Positions 21,559-31,323 of a DNA stretch of 64,000 nucleotides are shown one piece after another. This DNA comes from Rhodobiaceae bacterium. GTDB lineage: Bacteria > Pseudomonadota > Alphaproteobacteria > RS24. Under the pieces are notes generated by a model. The model saw nothing but the letters and a program-made list of their open reading frames with translations. It was not told the origin of the DNA and made no database searches. Position 1 is the first letter of the stretch. Each line of letters opens with the position of its first letter. The stretch is from NCBI GenBank assembly GCA_018673175.1, contig JABHDF010000013.1:1-64000 (forward strand), written 5' to 3'. A program made the translations under genes and the position numbers.

Positions 21559-22869
21559 ATGAACAAACCTGAAAAAGACATAGGGCAAGCCTCGGCTACC
21601 CAAATAGCCGCCATCAAAGGCGACGCCCCTTTGCGCATTCTTTTGCCCAGCTATCGCTCCGACCCGCATACGGGCGGCCAAGGCATTTACATGCGCCTCA
21701 TTGCCAAGGCTCTGGTCGATTTGGGCCATCATGTGGATGTTATTTCGGGGCCCCCTTACCCCGAGCTAGACCCGCGCGTGGGGCTGATCAAACTGCCCTC
21801 GCTCGATATGTATGCGCGGCCCAATCCAATCTCGTGTCTCAATCGCGAGATTATGTCGAATAAGACCGATTTCTTTGAATGGTGGAGCCATAATTGGGGC
21901 GGCTTTCCCGAGCCCTATACATTTGGCGTTCGCATGGCCGACTATATGCGCGATAAAATCGACCACTATGACATTATGCATGACAATCAAACGCTGTGTT
22001 ACGGCATGCTGGATGTGCGCGACATGGGGCTGCCTGTGGTGGGCACCATTCATCACCCGATTACCATGGACAAGCGCATTGATATTTCCCACGCCAAATG
22101 GCCGCATCTGAAGTTTTTGAAATGGCGTTGGTATCGTTTCTTGAACATGCAAATCGAAGTGGCGCGCCAGCTCGACCCGCTCATCGTCGTGTCGGATAGC
22201 ACCAAGCGCGATGTCGAAAAAGATTTTGGCGTCGACCCGAAAAAAATGGTTCGCATCCACCATGGTATCGACCATGAATTATTCACCCCCCAGCCTCATA
22301 TTACGCGCAAAACCAATCGTCTGATGGTGACGGCCAGCGCCGATGTGCCGCTGAAAGGCCTGATTTATCTCATCGAGGCTTACGCCAGTCTGCTCACAGC
22401 CCATCCCGATTTGGAGCTGCTGGTCGTCGGGCGTTTGCGCGAAGGCCAGACAATGAAACTGCTGAATAAGCTCGGCATTCGCGACCGAGTAAAATTTGTT
22501 TCTGGCCTGACCAGCGAAGACATTCGCGACCTTTACGCCGAAGCCACGATTGCCGTATCGCCATCGGTTTACGAAGGCTTTGGCTTTCCCGCCGGCGAGG
22601 CTTTGTCTTGCGGCGTGCCGACCATTGCCACCACGGGCGGCTCGCTGCCTGAGGTTGTGGGTGATGCGGGTCTTGTGGTGCCGCATTCCAATCCGCCCGC
22701 CTTGGCCGAAGCGATTGATGCTTTGCTCAAAGACCCTGCCCGACGCGAAGCCATGTCGAAAAAAGCGCGCCAGCATATTCTCGATAAGTTCAAATGGGAA
22801 CGGTGTGCGCGCGATGTCGTGGCGCTCTATCGCCAGACCTTGGCGAAACACCACAAGGTGTCTTTGTAG
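21559..22869 (+). CDS. Glycosyltransferase family 4
   Basis: GGQGIYMRLIAKALVDLGHHVDVISG, HHGIDHELF and SPSVYEGFGFPAGEALSCGVPTIATTGGSLPEVVGDAG. Confidence 0.92.
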   Translation: MNKPEKDIGQASATQIAAIKGDAPLRILLPSYRSDPHTGGQGIYMRLIAKALVDLGHHVDVISGPPYPELDPRVGLIKLPSLDMYARPNPISCLNREIMSNKTDFFEWWSHNWGGFPEPYTFGVRMADYMRDKIDHYDIMHDNQTLCYGMLDVRDMGLPVVGTIHHPITMDKRIDISHAKWPHLKFLKWRWYRFLNMQIEVARQLDPLIVVSDSTKRDVEKDFGVDPKKMVRIHHGIDHELFTPQPHITRKTNRLMVTASADVPLKGLIYLIEAYASLLTAHPDLELLVVGRLREGQTMKLLNKLGIRDRVKFVSGLTSEDIRDLYAEATIAVSPSVYEGFGFPAGEALSCGVPTIATTGGSLPEVVGDAGLVVPHSNPPALAEAIDALLKDPARREAMSKKARQHILDKFKWERCARDVVALYRQTLAKHHKVSL

Positions 22870-22872
22870 ATT

Positions 22873-23616
22873 ATGCAAACCATTAATCTCAATTTACTGG
22901 GTCTCGAAGACGATCACCGCGTGCTGGATTTGGGCTGTGGCCATGGCCGCCATACCCATGCGGCTTACTTTCACAAACGCTGCCAAGCCGTCGGCATTGA
23001 CCTGGGCTTTGACGATATTTTGGTAACGCGCAATGGCTTTGACGCGCATCCAGACCTAGAGCCCCAAACCGGGCGGATGCGCAGCTATGACCTGATGGTT
23101 GGCGATGCGCTGCAATTGCCTTTTGCCGATGGTCATTTTGATCGCCTGATTTGCTCCGAAGTTCTCGAGCATATACCCGATTACCAAGGCGCTTTGGCCG
23201 AGATTTGGCGGGTGATGAAACCGGGGGGTCGCATTGGTATTTCTGTGCCGCACCGCTGGCCAGAGCAAATCTGCTGGCTGTTTTCACAAGACTATCACAA
23301 CACGCCGGGCGGCCATGTGCGGATTTTCAAAGCCAAAGACTTGCGCGCCGACTTTGAGGCCTTGGGCTTCACCTTCCAGCGCAAACATTTGAAACATGGC
23401 TTGCACAGCCCCTATTGGTGGCTGCGTTGCGCCATTGGGGTGAACAATGACCGTAATATTTTCGTCCGCGCCTATAAGAAACTGCTCGAAATTGAAATTC
23501 TGAAAAACCCATTTCCATTGCGCGCCCTCTCGGCGCTAGCCGATCCGCTGATGGGCAAAAGCGTGGTGCTTTATTTTGAAAAACCGCTTGATGCCGCCGC
23601 GAAAGACGCCACATGA
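22873..23616 (+). CDS. Class I SAM-dependent methyltransferase
   Basis: HRVLDLGCGHGRHT, DGHFDRLICSEVLEHI and EIWRVMKPGGRIGISVPH. Confidence 0.92.
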   Translation: MQTINLNLLGLEDDHRVLDLGCGHGRHTHAAYFHKRCQAVGIDLGFDDILVTRNGFDAHPDLEPQTGRMRSYDLMVGDALQLPFADGHFDRLICSEVLEHIPDYQGALAEIWRVMKPGGRIGISVPHRWPEQICWLFSQDYHNTPGGHVRIFKAKDLRADFEALGFTFQRKHLKHGLHSPYWWLRCAIGVNNDRNIFVRAYKKLLEIEILKNPFPLRALSALADPLMGKSVVLYFEKPLDAAAKDAT

Positions 23617-24671
23617 GCCAGTCGTCAAAATCTCCCTTTGGTGATTTTTTCGACGGCGCGCGCGATAGCATGCTGGCCTTGCAAAACCGCGATGGGTCTA
23701 TCCCGTGGTTTCATAACGGCGTCATCGACCCATGGAACCACCTAGAAGCCGTCATGGGGCTGAACCTTATTGGCGAGCGCCAGGCGGCCGAACATGGCAT
23801 TGCTTTTTTGCGCGACAGCCAAGCGCCCGATGGCAGCTGGTGGGGCCAATTGGGCAGCGCTGTGCCCATTGATGCGGAGCTGCATCAATTCACCATGCAA
23901 GGCATTGAGACCGGGCACCGCATTCGCGACACAAATTTCATCGCCTATATTGCCACCGCCATTTGGCATCATTATGCGCTTCACGCCGACCTCGACTTTG
24001 CCCATGCCAATTGGCCTATGGTCAAAGCCGCCGTGGATTTCGTGCTCGCCTTACAGTCCGAGCATGGCGATATTCGCTGGGCCGCGCGCGACCCGGGCAC
24101 ACCCGAAGACGACGCTTTGGTGACGGGCAATAGCTCTATCCACAAAAGTCTGATTTGTGCGGAAAAATTAGCCGCGGCCCTTGGCCAAGACGCAAGCCAC
24201 TGGCACGCGGCCCGCCGAGGCTTGGGCGAGGCACTGGCAAATAAGCCCGAACGCTTTGACCGCACATGGGAGCCGAAAACCCGCTATTCGATGGATTGGT
24301 ATTACCCCATTTTGAGCGGCGCGCTGCCCCAGCCCCAAGCCGCTGCCAGACTGAAAAGCCGCTGGGATGATTTTGTGGTGGAAGGATTTGGTTGCCGCTG
24401 TGTGGAAGAGGAGCCTTGGGTTACCGTGGCCGAAAGCGCCGAGTTAATTCTTACCTTGGTGGCGCATGGCGAGCCAGACAAGGCCCGCGAGCAGCTGGGG
24501 TGGCTCGACCAATTTAGAGATGAAACCGGTGCCTATTGGATGGGCATGCAGATAGAGCAAAAAGAGTTTTGGCCCGTGGAGCGCCCCGCTTGGACGGCCG
24601 GTGCGGTTATTCTAGCCCAAGACGGCGTCACCCAAACCACGCCCGCCCATGGCGTGCTGACGCAGAGCTAA
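23613..24671 (+). CDS. Alpha/alpha-toroid protein (prenyltransferase/terpenoid-cyclase-like repeats)
   Basis: LALQNRDGSIPWF, FLRDSQAPDGSWWGQLGS and LALQSEHGDIRW repeat motifs; ATGA overlap with the upstream methyltransferase. Confidence 0.65.
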   Translation: MSQSSKSPFGDFFDGARDSMLALQNRDGSIPWFHNGVIDPWNHLEAVMGLNLIGERQAAEHGIAFLRDSQAPDGSWWGQLGSAVPIDAELHQFTMQGIETGHRIRDTNFIAYIATAIWHHYALHADLDFAHANWPMVKAAVDFVLALQSEHGDIRWAARDPGTPEDDALVTGNSSIHKSLICAEKLAAALGQDASHWHAARRGLGEALANKPERFDRTWEPKTRYSMDWYYPILSGALPQPQAAARLKSRWDDFVVEGFGCRCVEEEPWVTVAESAELILTLVAHGEPDKAREQLGWLDQFRDETGAYWMGMQIEQKEFWPVERPAWTAGAVILAQDGVTQTTPAHGVLTQS

Positions 24672-24679
24672 AACGCCGA

Positions 24680-25288
24680 TTAGAGGCGGCGCAAAATGCG
24701 CAAAGATTTGACCGCTTTCTCTTCCGCGAACAATCCCGAATGCAAAGCTAATTTATAAATCTCATGCGGTGGGCGACCGCCATCGGCAACATTTGGAAAT
24801 ACATCATGGATGGCCAAAAGGCCGCCACGCATAACGCGCGTGCCCCAATTTCTGTAATCCGCCAAGGCCGCCGGCATGGAGTGGCCGCCATCGATGAACA
24901 CGAAAGCGGGAGCTGCCAAAGGCAATTGCTGCACCACTTGCGACGCGCTGAGCGCGGCAATAACCGTGTCTTCTAACTTGGCGCGGCGAATATTGGCGCG
25001 AAATTGCAGCAAAGACGACATGCCGCCCTCGCCATCATCCAAGTCCGCATCGAAATAATCTTCGCCCGGTTGGTTTTCTTCCGACCCTCGGTGATGGTCG
25101 ATGGCCAGCAAAACCCCGCCCGCTTTTTGACACGCAGTGCCCAGAATGACGGTCGACTTGCCGCAATAGGAGCCGATTTCAACACATAGGCCTTGGGGCG
25201 ACATCTCACTTGCCGCCGCAAATAGGGCTTCACCCTCTTGCTCGTCCAAAAACCCTTTTACGCTATCCAACGATATTGGCAGTTCCAT
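24680..25288 (-). CDS. Class I SAM methyltransferase (Methyltransf_24/CmcI-like)
   Basis: GLCVEIGSYCGKSTVILGTAC, FVFIDGGHSMPAALADYRNWGTRVMRGGLLAIHDVF. Confidence 0.8.
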   Translation of the reverse strand: MELPISLDSVKGFLDEQEGEALFAAASEMSPQGLCVEIGSYCGKSTVILGTACQKAGGVLLAIDHHRGSEENQPGEDYFDADLDDGEGGMSSLLQFRANIRRAKLEDTVIAALSASQVVQQLPLAAPAFVFIDGGHSMPAALADYRNWGTRVMRGGLLAIHDVFPNVADGGRPPHEIYKLALHSGLFAEEKAVKSLRILRRL

Positions 25289-26634
25289 TATCGCCCTATT
25301 TTCCGCTTCAAAGCACTGGAGCCGAAGTCTTCCAACCGCAGGTCTTTGGCATCCAAATTAGCTGGGCCGTCTTCTAGTTTAATGTGGTCGACACTATACC
25401 GACCCGAGGCGAGGTCATGCATGACATCAAATTCAAAAACGCAGGCAGGCGCCTCATAATAGTTTTTGATGAAGGCATGTTGCACCCGATCTAGCTTTCC
25501 AGTTTGGCCGTATAAATCTGCCATCAGGAAAATCCAGCTGTCTTCATCGGCATAGAATTGCCGCTTAGTGTACGTGGGGTTAAAGCCAGGCTTGGCCGTG
25601 GCCTCGAGAATGTTCACCCGATGCGCCTCATAGCGCAGCAAATCTGGGTTGGGATGATTGGGCGTCATCAGCGCATCGGCCGTGGTGGTGGAAGCCGAGG
25701 CCTTATAATTATTATACGGCACAAGAATTTCGCGTTTTCCGACCCATTTCCACTGATAGCGGTCTGGCGAGCCGCCAAACAGGAACATATTGTCATTATT
25801 ACGCAGACCCGCCGAAGTGCTCAGCGGCCCGTCATAAGTGGTCGCCGCCGGTGTCGAGCGAATGATTTTGCGCAAATCCGGGCTGAAGAACGAGCCATTG
25901 CGCGGTTTCTTCAGTTGGTTGATGGTATTGGTCATCGAAAAACCAGAACCGTTAAAGCGGGACGGCGAGGTCCAAATTCCCATCCAAACAAATTGATCGT
26001 TGGCGTGTTTTTTCGCGGCCCCTTGCGGGTCGGCATAAAAATTATAGCGCCAATCTTTGCGCACAATGCGCGTGCGAGTGCCATTTGGATACACATTGGC
26101 GCCGCTGGTTACCGCTTGGTAGCGATGGCCATGCCAATGGAAATTGTGGTTCCAGTAATATTCAACGGGCGTTTTGGGAAGCGGAAACGGCACGCCGATG
26201 CGCGCACCCTCGACGCCATTGCCGTCATCGGTCAGCTTGCCGCGAGAGACGTTTTTCTTGGTCTCATCGTAAACAAAATCTGGCAAGGCACACGAGCGCC
26301 GTGACGGATAAACGTTCATTTTATAAGTATCGGGATGGCGCTCAAATAGCGCCAATTGCCCCGCACTCAGGCGGTCTTTATAGCGCGCCTTATTGGTATT
26401 GGTGATGGTGAACAAAGGCTTGTCAGCAGCAAACGGATCGATGTGGTCGCCGCCGAGCACATAGCCAGCTGGCGGTTTCGTAATACCGCCCCGATAGGCA
26501 GGCACATTGCCCGAGGCTTTTGGGTCGGCGCCATTTTGGGTCAAAACACTACCCAGTGCGTTGGCATCCAGCGCCAAGCTGGGCGCTAAGGGGGTTAAAA
26601 CCAAGGCAAAAGCCGTCATCCATATTTTTTTCAT
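25288..26634 (-). CDS. DUF1329-family periplasmic protein
   Basis: Signal peptide; WRYNFYADPQGAAKKHANDQFVW, FLFGGSPDRYQWKWVGKREILVPYNNY, RYEAHRVNILEATAKPG and YADEDSWIFLMADLYGQTGKL. Confidence 0.85.
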   Translation of the reverse strand: MKKIWMTAFALVLTPLAPSLALDANALGSVLTQNGADPKASGNVPAYRGGITKPPAGYVLGGDHIDPFAADKPLFTITNTNKARYKDRLSAGQLALFERHPDTYKMNVYPSRRSCALPDFVYDETKKNVSRGKLTDDGNGVEGARIGVPFPLPKTPVEYYWNHNFHWHGHRYQAVTSGANVYPNGTRTRIVRKDWRYNFYADPQGAAKKHANDQFVWMGIWTSPSRFNGSGFSMTNTINQLKKPRNGSFFSPDLRKIIRSTPAATTYDGPLSTSAGLRNNDNMFLFGGSPDRYQWKWVGKREILVPYNNYKASASTTTADALMTPNHPNPDLLRYEAHRVNILEATAKPGFNPTYTKRQFYADEDSWIFLMADLYGQTGKLDRVQHAFIKNYYEAPACVFEFDVMHDLASGRYSVDHIKLEDGPANLDAKDLRLEDFGSSALKRKIGR

Positions 26635-26712
26635 TGTATCATCTCCTGTTTGACACGGACATTAACGGTGATGCAAGCTTAAGACAAGAACAGCCTCGGA
26701 GGAGACAACAAT

Positions 26713-28503
26713 ATGTTTGATTTAATCATTCGCAACGCAAAATTGGTGGATGGCTCAGGCGCGCCCGCGCGACATGCGGATATCGCCATTCGAGACGCCA
26801 AGATAGCCGAGATCGCCGACCTGGATACGCTAGCCGGAAAAGCCAAGACAGAAATTGATGCCAAAGGCGATTTGGTTACCCCCGGCTGGGTGGATGTGCA
26901 TACCCATTATGATGGCCAAGTAACCTGGGATCCCTACCTCACGCCGTCAGGCTGGAATGGGGTGACCACGGTGGTGATGGGCAATTGCGGCGTCGGCTTT
27001 GCGCCGGCCAAGGAAGACAAGCGCGATTGGCTGATTGGCTTGATGGAGGGCGTGGAAGATATTCCAGGTGCCGCCCTCGCAGAGGGTATCGATTGGGAAT
27101 GGGAAACCTTTCCAGAATATCTCGATGCTTTGGACCGCAAACCCCGCGCCCTAGATATCGCGACGCAAATTCCCCACGGCTCCGTTCGGGCCTATGTGAT
27201 GGGCCAACGCGGCGCCGACAATGAGGCCGCCACGGCCGACGATATTAACAATATGGCAGATATCGTCGAAGACGGCATTCGAGCTGGCGCCTTGGGGTTT
27301 TCCACCTCGCGCACAATGTTGCATCTATCGAAAGATGGCGTGCCTGTACCGGGCACATTTGCCAGTAAAGACGAACTCATCGGCATTGCCGAAGGCATGC
27401 AACGCGCAGGCTATGGGGTTTTTGAAATGGCCTCCGATTTAAACCCAGCCGAAGAAGAATTTGGCTGGATGGCAGAACTGTCGAAGAAAACGGGCCTGCC
27501 CGTCACCTATGCTTTGCTACAAAATCCTGCCGAGCCAGAGGGCTGGCGCAATTTGTTGAAAATGACCGATGAGGCGGTGGCCGATGGTGCCAATGTAAAA
27601 GCCCAAATCGCCTTGCGCGCGACGGGACTTATTTTGGGCTGGGAAAGCACGGTGCATCCGTTTTCCATGCACCCCGAATATCAACCCCTTGCCGATTTAC
27701 CAGCCGCCGAGCGCCTCGCACGCCTGCGCGAGCCGGGCATGCGCGAGGCTTTGATACATGGCGCCCCTCACTTTGTGCAAGCCGAAGCCGAGGAAGACGG
27801 CGAAGGCCTGCCTAGCGGACATGGCATTGGCGCAATGATTGCTCTGGGCTTTAACAATATGTTCCGCCTGATGCAAAACGGCGTGCCAGATTATGAGCCC
27901 AAAGCGGAAGACAGCATCGAGGCACTTGCCAAAGCGCAAAGCAAGCTGCCTGCCGAAGTGGTTTTCGATATGTTGATGGAAAATGACGGGCGCGGGTATG
28001 TCTTCTTGCCGCTGCTCAATTATGCCTATCAAAACTACGACCATATCCACGACATGTTCGAAAATGAGAACACGGTTTTGAGCCTATCCGATGGCGGCGC
28101 CCATTGCGGTGTCATTTCCGATGCGAGCTTCCCTAGCTATTTGTTGAGCTATTGGGTGCGCGACCGGTCTCGCGGCCAACGCTTTGGACTAGAGCAGGCC
28201 GTCAAAGCCCAAACCAGCGAAACCGCCAGTCTCTATGGGCTGGAGGATCGCGGGCTGATCGCCGTGGGTCGCAAAGCCGATCTTAACATTATTGATTTTG
28301 ATAAATTGCAATTGGCCGAACCGGAAATGGTTTACGATTTACCCGCCCAGGGCCGCCGCTTGATTCAGAAAATTGAAGGCTATCGTTATACGATTGTGAG
28401 CGGGGTCGTGACCTATGAAGACGGCACGCCGACAGGCAAGATGCCCGGCAAACTCATCCGTGGGGGCCAAAGCGCCAACCAAGAGAAACTCGCGGCAGAA
28501 TAA
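26713..28503 (+). CDS. Amidohydrolase family protein, N-acyl-D-amino-acid deacylase-like
   Basis: FDLIIRNAKLVDGSGAPARHADIAIRDAKI, GWVDVHTHYDGQVTWDP, VVMGNCGVGFAP and LSDGGAHCG. Confidence 0.88.
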   Translation: MFDLIIRNAKLVDGSGAPARHADIAIRDAKIAEIADLDTLAGKAKTEIDAKGDLVTPGWVDVHTHYDGQVTWDPYLTPSGWNGVTTVVMGNCGVGFAPAKEDKRDWLIGLMEGVEDIPGAALAEGIDWEWETFPEYLDALDRKPRALDIATQIPHGSVRAYVMGQRGADNEAATADDINNMADIVEDGIRAGALGFSTSRTMLHLSKDGVPVPGTFASKDELIGIAEGMQRAGYGVFEMASDLNPAEEEFGWMAELSKKTGLPVTYALLQNPAEPEGWRNLLKMTDEAVADGANVKAQIALRATGLILGWESTVHPFSMHPEYQPLADLPAAERLARLREPGMREALIHGAPHFVQAEAEEDGEGLPSGHGIGAMIALGFNNMFRLMQNGVPDYEPKAEDSIEALAKAQSKLPAEVVFDMLMENDGRGYVFLPLLNYAYQNYDHIHDMFENENTVLSLSDGGAHCGVISDASFPSYLLSYWVRDRSRGQRFGLEQAVKAQTSETASLYGLEDRGLIAVGRKADLNIIDFDKLQLAEPEMVYDLPAQGRRLIQKIEGYRYTIVSGVVTYEDGTPTGKMPGKLIRGGQSANQEKLAAE

Positions 28504-28536
28504 GCCAACGGCCCAAAAGCCAATAGCAAGAAAAGG

Positions 28537-28567
28537 GAGGGCGGCACGGGCCGCTCTCTTTTTTTGG
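28537..28567 (+). terminator. Rho-independent terminator
   Basis: GAGGGCGGC-ACGG-GCCGCTCTC hairpin (one G-U pair) with a T7 tract. Confidence 0.8.
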
Positions 28568-28573
28568 GACCCG

Positions 28574-29965
28574 TTATGCGGTGCGTTTTTGGCGCGTGGC
28601 TTCCAATTCTGCGATGACTTTTTTGTGCTCATCTTCATCAAAGCTAAAGCGCAAAAACAGAGCGGCGCCAACGAGATAAGCCACAAATGGCAATCCGGCA
28701 TACAGCCCTTTAAACGTCCAAATCACGGTTGCCGATTGTTCCGCATTGGGCACAAAGCCAGACAAGCTCAAGGCAAAGCCCGTCACCATAAGCATGACGC
28801 CATAGGCCGATTTAGAAACTAAATACCAAGCGGCAAAATAGGCGCCTTCTTTGCGCTCGCCGGTTCGGTATTCATCGAAATCAATAATGTCTGACTTAAT
28901 CGATGGGTTGACCGTGCCCCCGCACGAGCCCGCCGCCCCAGCCAAAGCGGCCAAAGCAACCAATTGCACTTCATCGCCAGGGTTGAGCGTAATCATGCCG
29001 CCAAAAGCGCCGGCGGAAACCAGCATGGAGCTAAGCCAAAGTTTTTTCTTGCCCAAGCGACGCGCCAAAGGCATCCATAGCGGCGTCAAACTGAAGGAGA
29101 AAACCATATAGGCAAGGATGAAAAACGGCGCCAACTGCGGTGCGTTCATCACATAATGCGCCACATAAAGCGTCAAAATCGTAATCGTTGCGCCGCCTAG
29201 GTTCTCGATAAAAATAACGACGAGCAACAAACGGGCGTGGCTGTTTTTCCAAATATCGCGCGCCGCTTCCCATGGTTTTTCGGGCGCTTTATCCATAAAC
29301 TCTGGCCGCTCTTTTAAGAACCAAGCACAGGCCAGCAAACACATGCCACAAAAGGCGGCCGCATAGAAAGATTGCGTCGAGGATAAGGCGCGCACGGCCT
29401 CTTCGCTCTCGGCTTCGGCCGAGATGAGCAAGCTCATGGTGGCCAGCGCGGAAATATAGCCGGCAATCCAACCGGCGTGGCGAGCGCCAAAAATTTTCGT
29501 GCGTTCGTGATAGTCGTCTGTCAGCTCCGCGCCCAAAGACATATGCGGCACGATGAACATGGTTTGCGCCGAGAAGAAACCAATAATCGCCACGCCCATC
29601 CAGAGGCTCAATTGGCCATCGGTGAGCCATGCGGGTGGGGCCGAGAGCATCCAGAAAAATGCGCCGGTCGGCAAAATAGATGCAAACAACCAAGGCCGAC
29701 GGCGGCCAAATCGGGTTTTGGTTTTATCCGAAAGATAACCAACCAGTGGGTCGGAGATCGCATCCCAGAACCGCGACAAACCATAAATCGCCCCCATGAG
29801 GGCTGGCGCGATGAGCAAAACATCGGTGGCAAATTTCATTGTATAGAGGGTGACCAAACAAAACATATAGCCAGCGCCGACGGGCGGTAAGGCATATAAA
29901 AATACTTCTAGCCAACTGACACGACGCATGCTGGATGGCCCCGAATTCGCTTGTGTAACACTCAT
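28574..29965 (-). CDS. MFS transporter, GPH (glycoside-pentoside-hexuronide:cation) type
   Basis: GAIYGLSRFWDAISDPLVGYLSDKTKTRFGRRRPWL and about 12 hydrophobic segments; start at MSVTQANS. Confidence 0.88.
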   Translation of the reverse strand: MSVTQANSGPSSMRRVSWLEVFLYALPPVGAGYMFCLVTLYTMKFATDVLLIAPALMGAIYGLSRFWDAISDPLVGYLSDKTKTRFGRRRPWLFASILPTGAFFWMLSAPPAWLTDGQLSLWMGVAIIGFFSAQTMFIVPHMSLGAELTDDYHERTKIFGARHAGWIAGYISALATMSLLISAEAESEEAVRALSSTQSFYAAAFCGMCLLACAWFLKERPEFMDKAPEKPWEAARDIWKNSHARLLLVVIFIENLGGATITILTLYVAHYVMNAPQLAPFFILAYMVFSFSLTPLWMPLARRLGKKKLWLSSMLVSAGAFGGMITLNPGDEVQLVALAALAGAAGSCGGTVNPSIKSDIIDFDEYRTGERKEGAYFAAWYLVSKSAYGVMLMVTGFALSLSGFVPNAEQSATVIWTFKGLYAGLPFVAYLVGAALFLRFSFDEDEHKKVIAELEATRQKRTA

Positions 29966-30094
29966 AAAATTGTCTCCCTGACGCAAAGAGCATCATTTAT
30001 CGCAAGCCTTTGCAAGGAGAATTACGCGCTAAATATATTCGACACACACCCTCAAGCCCCCTAAGATATCGGCAATTATTGGGGAGTTACCACT

Positions 30095-30679
30095 ATGTCC
30101 GACGCGTCCAAAACCTTTGCGCCGACCCATAACAGCAAAGCCCTGCATCAGGGTTTGATTGTTCTTGGGCTGATTTTATTTGGGGCTTACTTGCTATACG
30201 ACCGCGGGCTGTTGAGCGTTTTATTGGCCGGTGACAAAAGTCGGCTATCTTGGCTCATCCTCCTCATTTGGGCGCTGATGAGCGCGCGCTGGATTTATTT
30301 ATTGCAATGGGTGCAAAGCCAAAGAGACGCCATCGAAACGTTCCAAAGGGAGCCGGAAGACGAGCAAGAAGCCAAAATGGCGCGCTGGTTAAACCATGGC
30401 TGGTTTGCCGCCGATAGCGTTTTGAAAATCGGCTTACTTGGCACCATCATCGGCTTCATTTTAATGCTTGCCCCCATCTCCACCTTGGTCAGCTTCGACC
30501 CCGCCAGCCTACAAAAAGCTTTGGGCGGCATGTCAGGCGGCATGGCCGTGGCGCTTTACACCACGCTGACCGGACTGAGCGTCAACATCGTGTTGCGCTT
30601 TCAGTTTCAATTTCTGGCCGACACCATGCAATCGTTAATGCTGGAAGCGCGCAGCCCCAGCGCGAAAGCCGACGCATGA
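30095..30679 (+). CDS. MotA/TolQ/ExbB-like proton-channel family membrane protein
   Basis: LKIGLLGTIIGFILMLAPIS...LQKALGGMSGGMAVALYTTLTGLSVNIVLRFQFQFL resembles the TolQ/ExbB/MotA channel helices. Confidence 0.65.
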   Translation: MSDASKTFAPTHNSKALHQGLIVLGLILFGAYLLYDRGLLSVLLAGDKSRLSWLILLIWALMSARWIYLLQWVQSQRDAIETFQREPEDEQEAKMARWLNHGWFAADSVLKIGLLGTIIGFILMLAPISTLVSFDPASLQKALGGMSGGMAVALYTTLTGLSVNIVLRFQFQFLADTMQSLMLEARSPSAKADA

Positions 30680-31323
30680 TTGGCGACAAATTATTTGCCC
30701 CTACCGAAGACCAAAACGCCTTTACAGATATTCTGTTTAACGCGCTCCTGGGCTTTGCTTTCATGTTCTCCATCGCCTTTATGCTAATCCGGCCGGAAGT
30801 TATTCAGGGCAAGGTGAACCCCAAGGCCGAGTTTATGATCACCGCCGCTTGGCCCGATGGCCATGAGGATGACATCGACCTGATTGTCGAAGATGGGGAA
30901 GGCAATTTGGTTTGGTTTGATGCGCGCGAATCTGGCCTCATGCATCTCGACCGCGACGACCGTGGCTATTTGGGCGACAGCATCACCGTGGCGGGACGCG
31001 TCATCGACAACCCTTTAAACCAGGAAACCGTCACCCTTCGCGGCATCGCGGCGGGCGAATATGTGGTCAATCTTTTGCACTATAAAGCGCAAGGCAGCGG
31101 CTCGGTTCCAGTGAAGGTAAAGGTCGAGAAATTGAACCCGCAAGTGAGCGTTATCTTTGCGGGCACCACCCAATTAAGCGGGGCTGGCGACGAACAGACG
31201 TCCATTCGCTTTCGCCTCGATGCGGCGGGCAATGTGGTTGAAATGGCGACGCGCGATAAATTACTCATCCGCGCCGACGCTTTTGAAGCCAAACGCAACG
31301 CTGGCTCAGGAGACAGCCAATGA
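30676..31323 (+). CDS. Membrane-anchored periplasmic protein, possible TolR/ExbD/MotB functional counterpart
   Basis: One N-terminal TM (FTDILFNALLGFAFMFSIAFMLI) with an acidic residue, then a beta-rich domain; ATGA overlap with the upstream gene. Confidence 0.55.
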   Translation: MIGDKLFAPTEDQNAFTDILFNALLGFAFMFSIAFMLIRPEVIQGKVNPKAEFMITAAWPDGHEDDIDLIVEDGEGNLVWFDARESGLMHLDRDDRGYLGDSITVAGRVIDNPLNQETVTLRGIAAGEYVVNLLHYKAQGSGSVPVKVKVEKLNPQVSVIFAGTTQLSGAGDEQTSIRFRLDAAGNVVEMATRDKLLIRADAFEAKRNAGSGDSQ

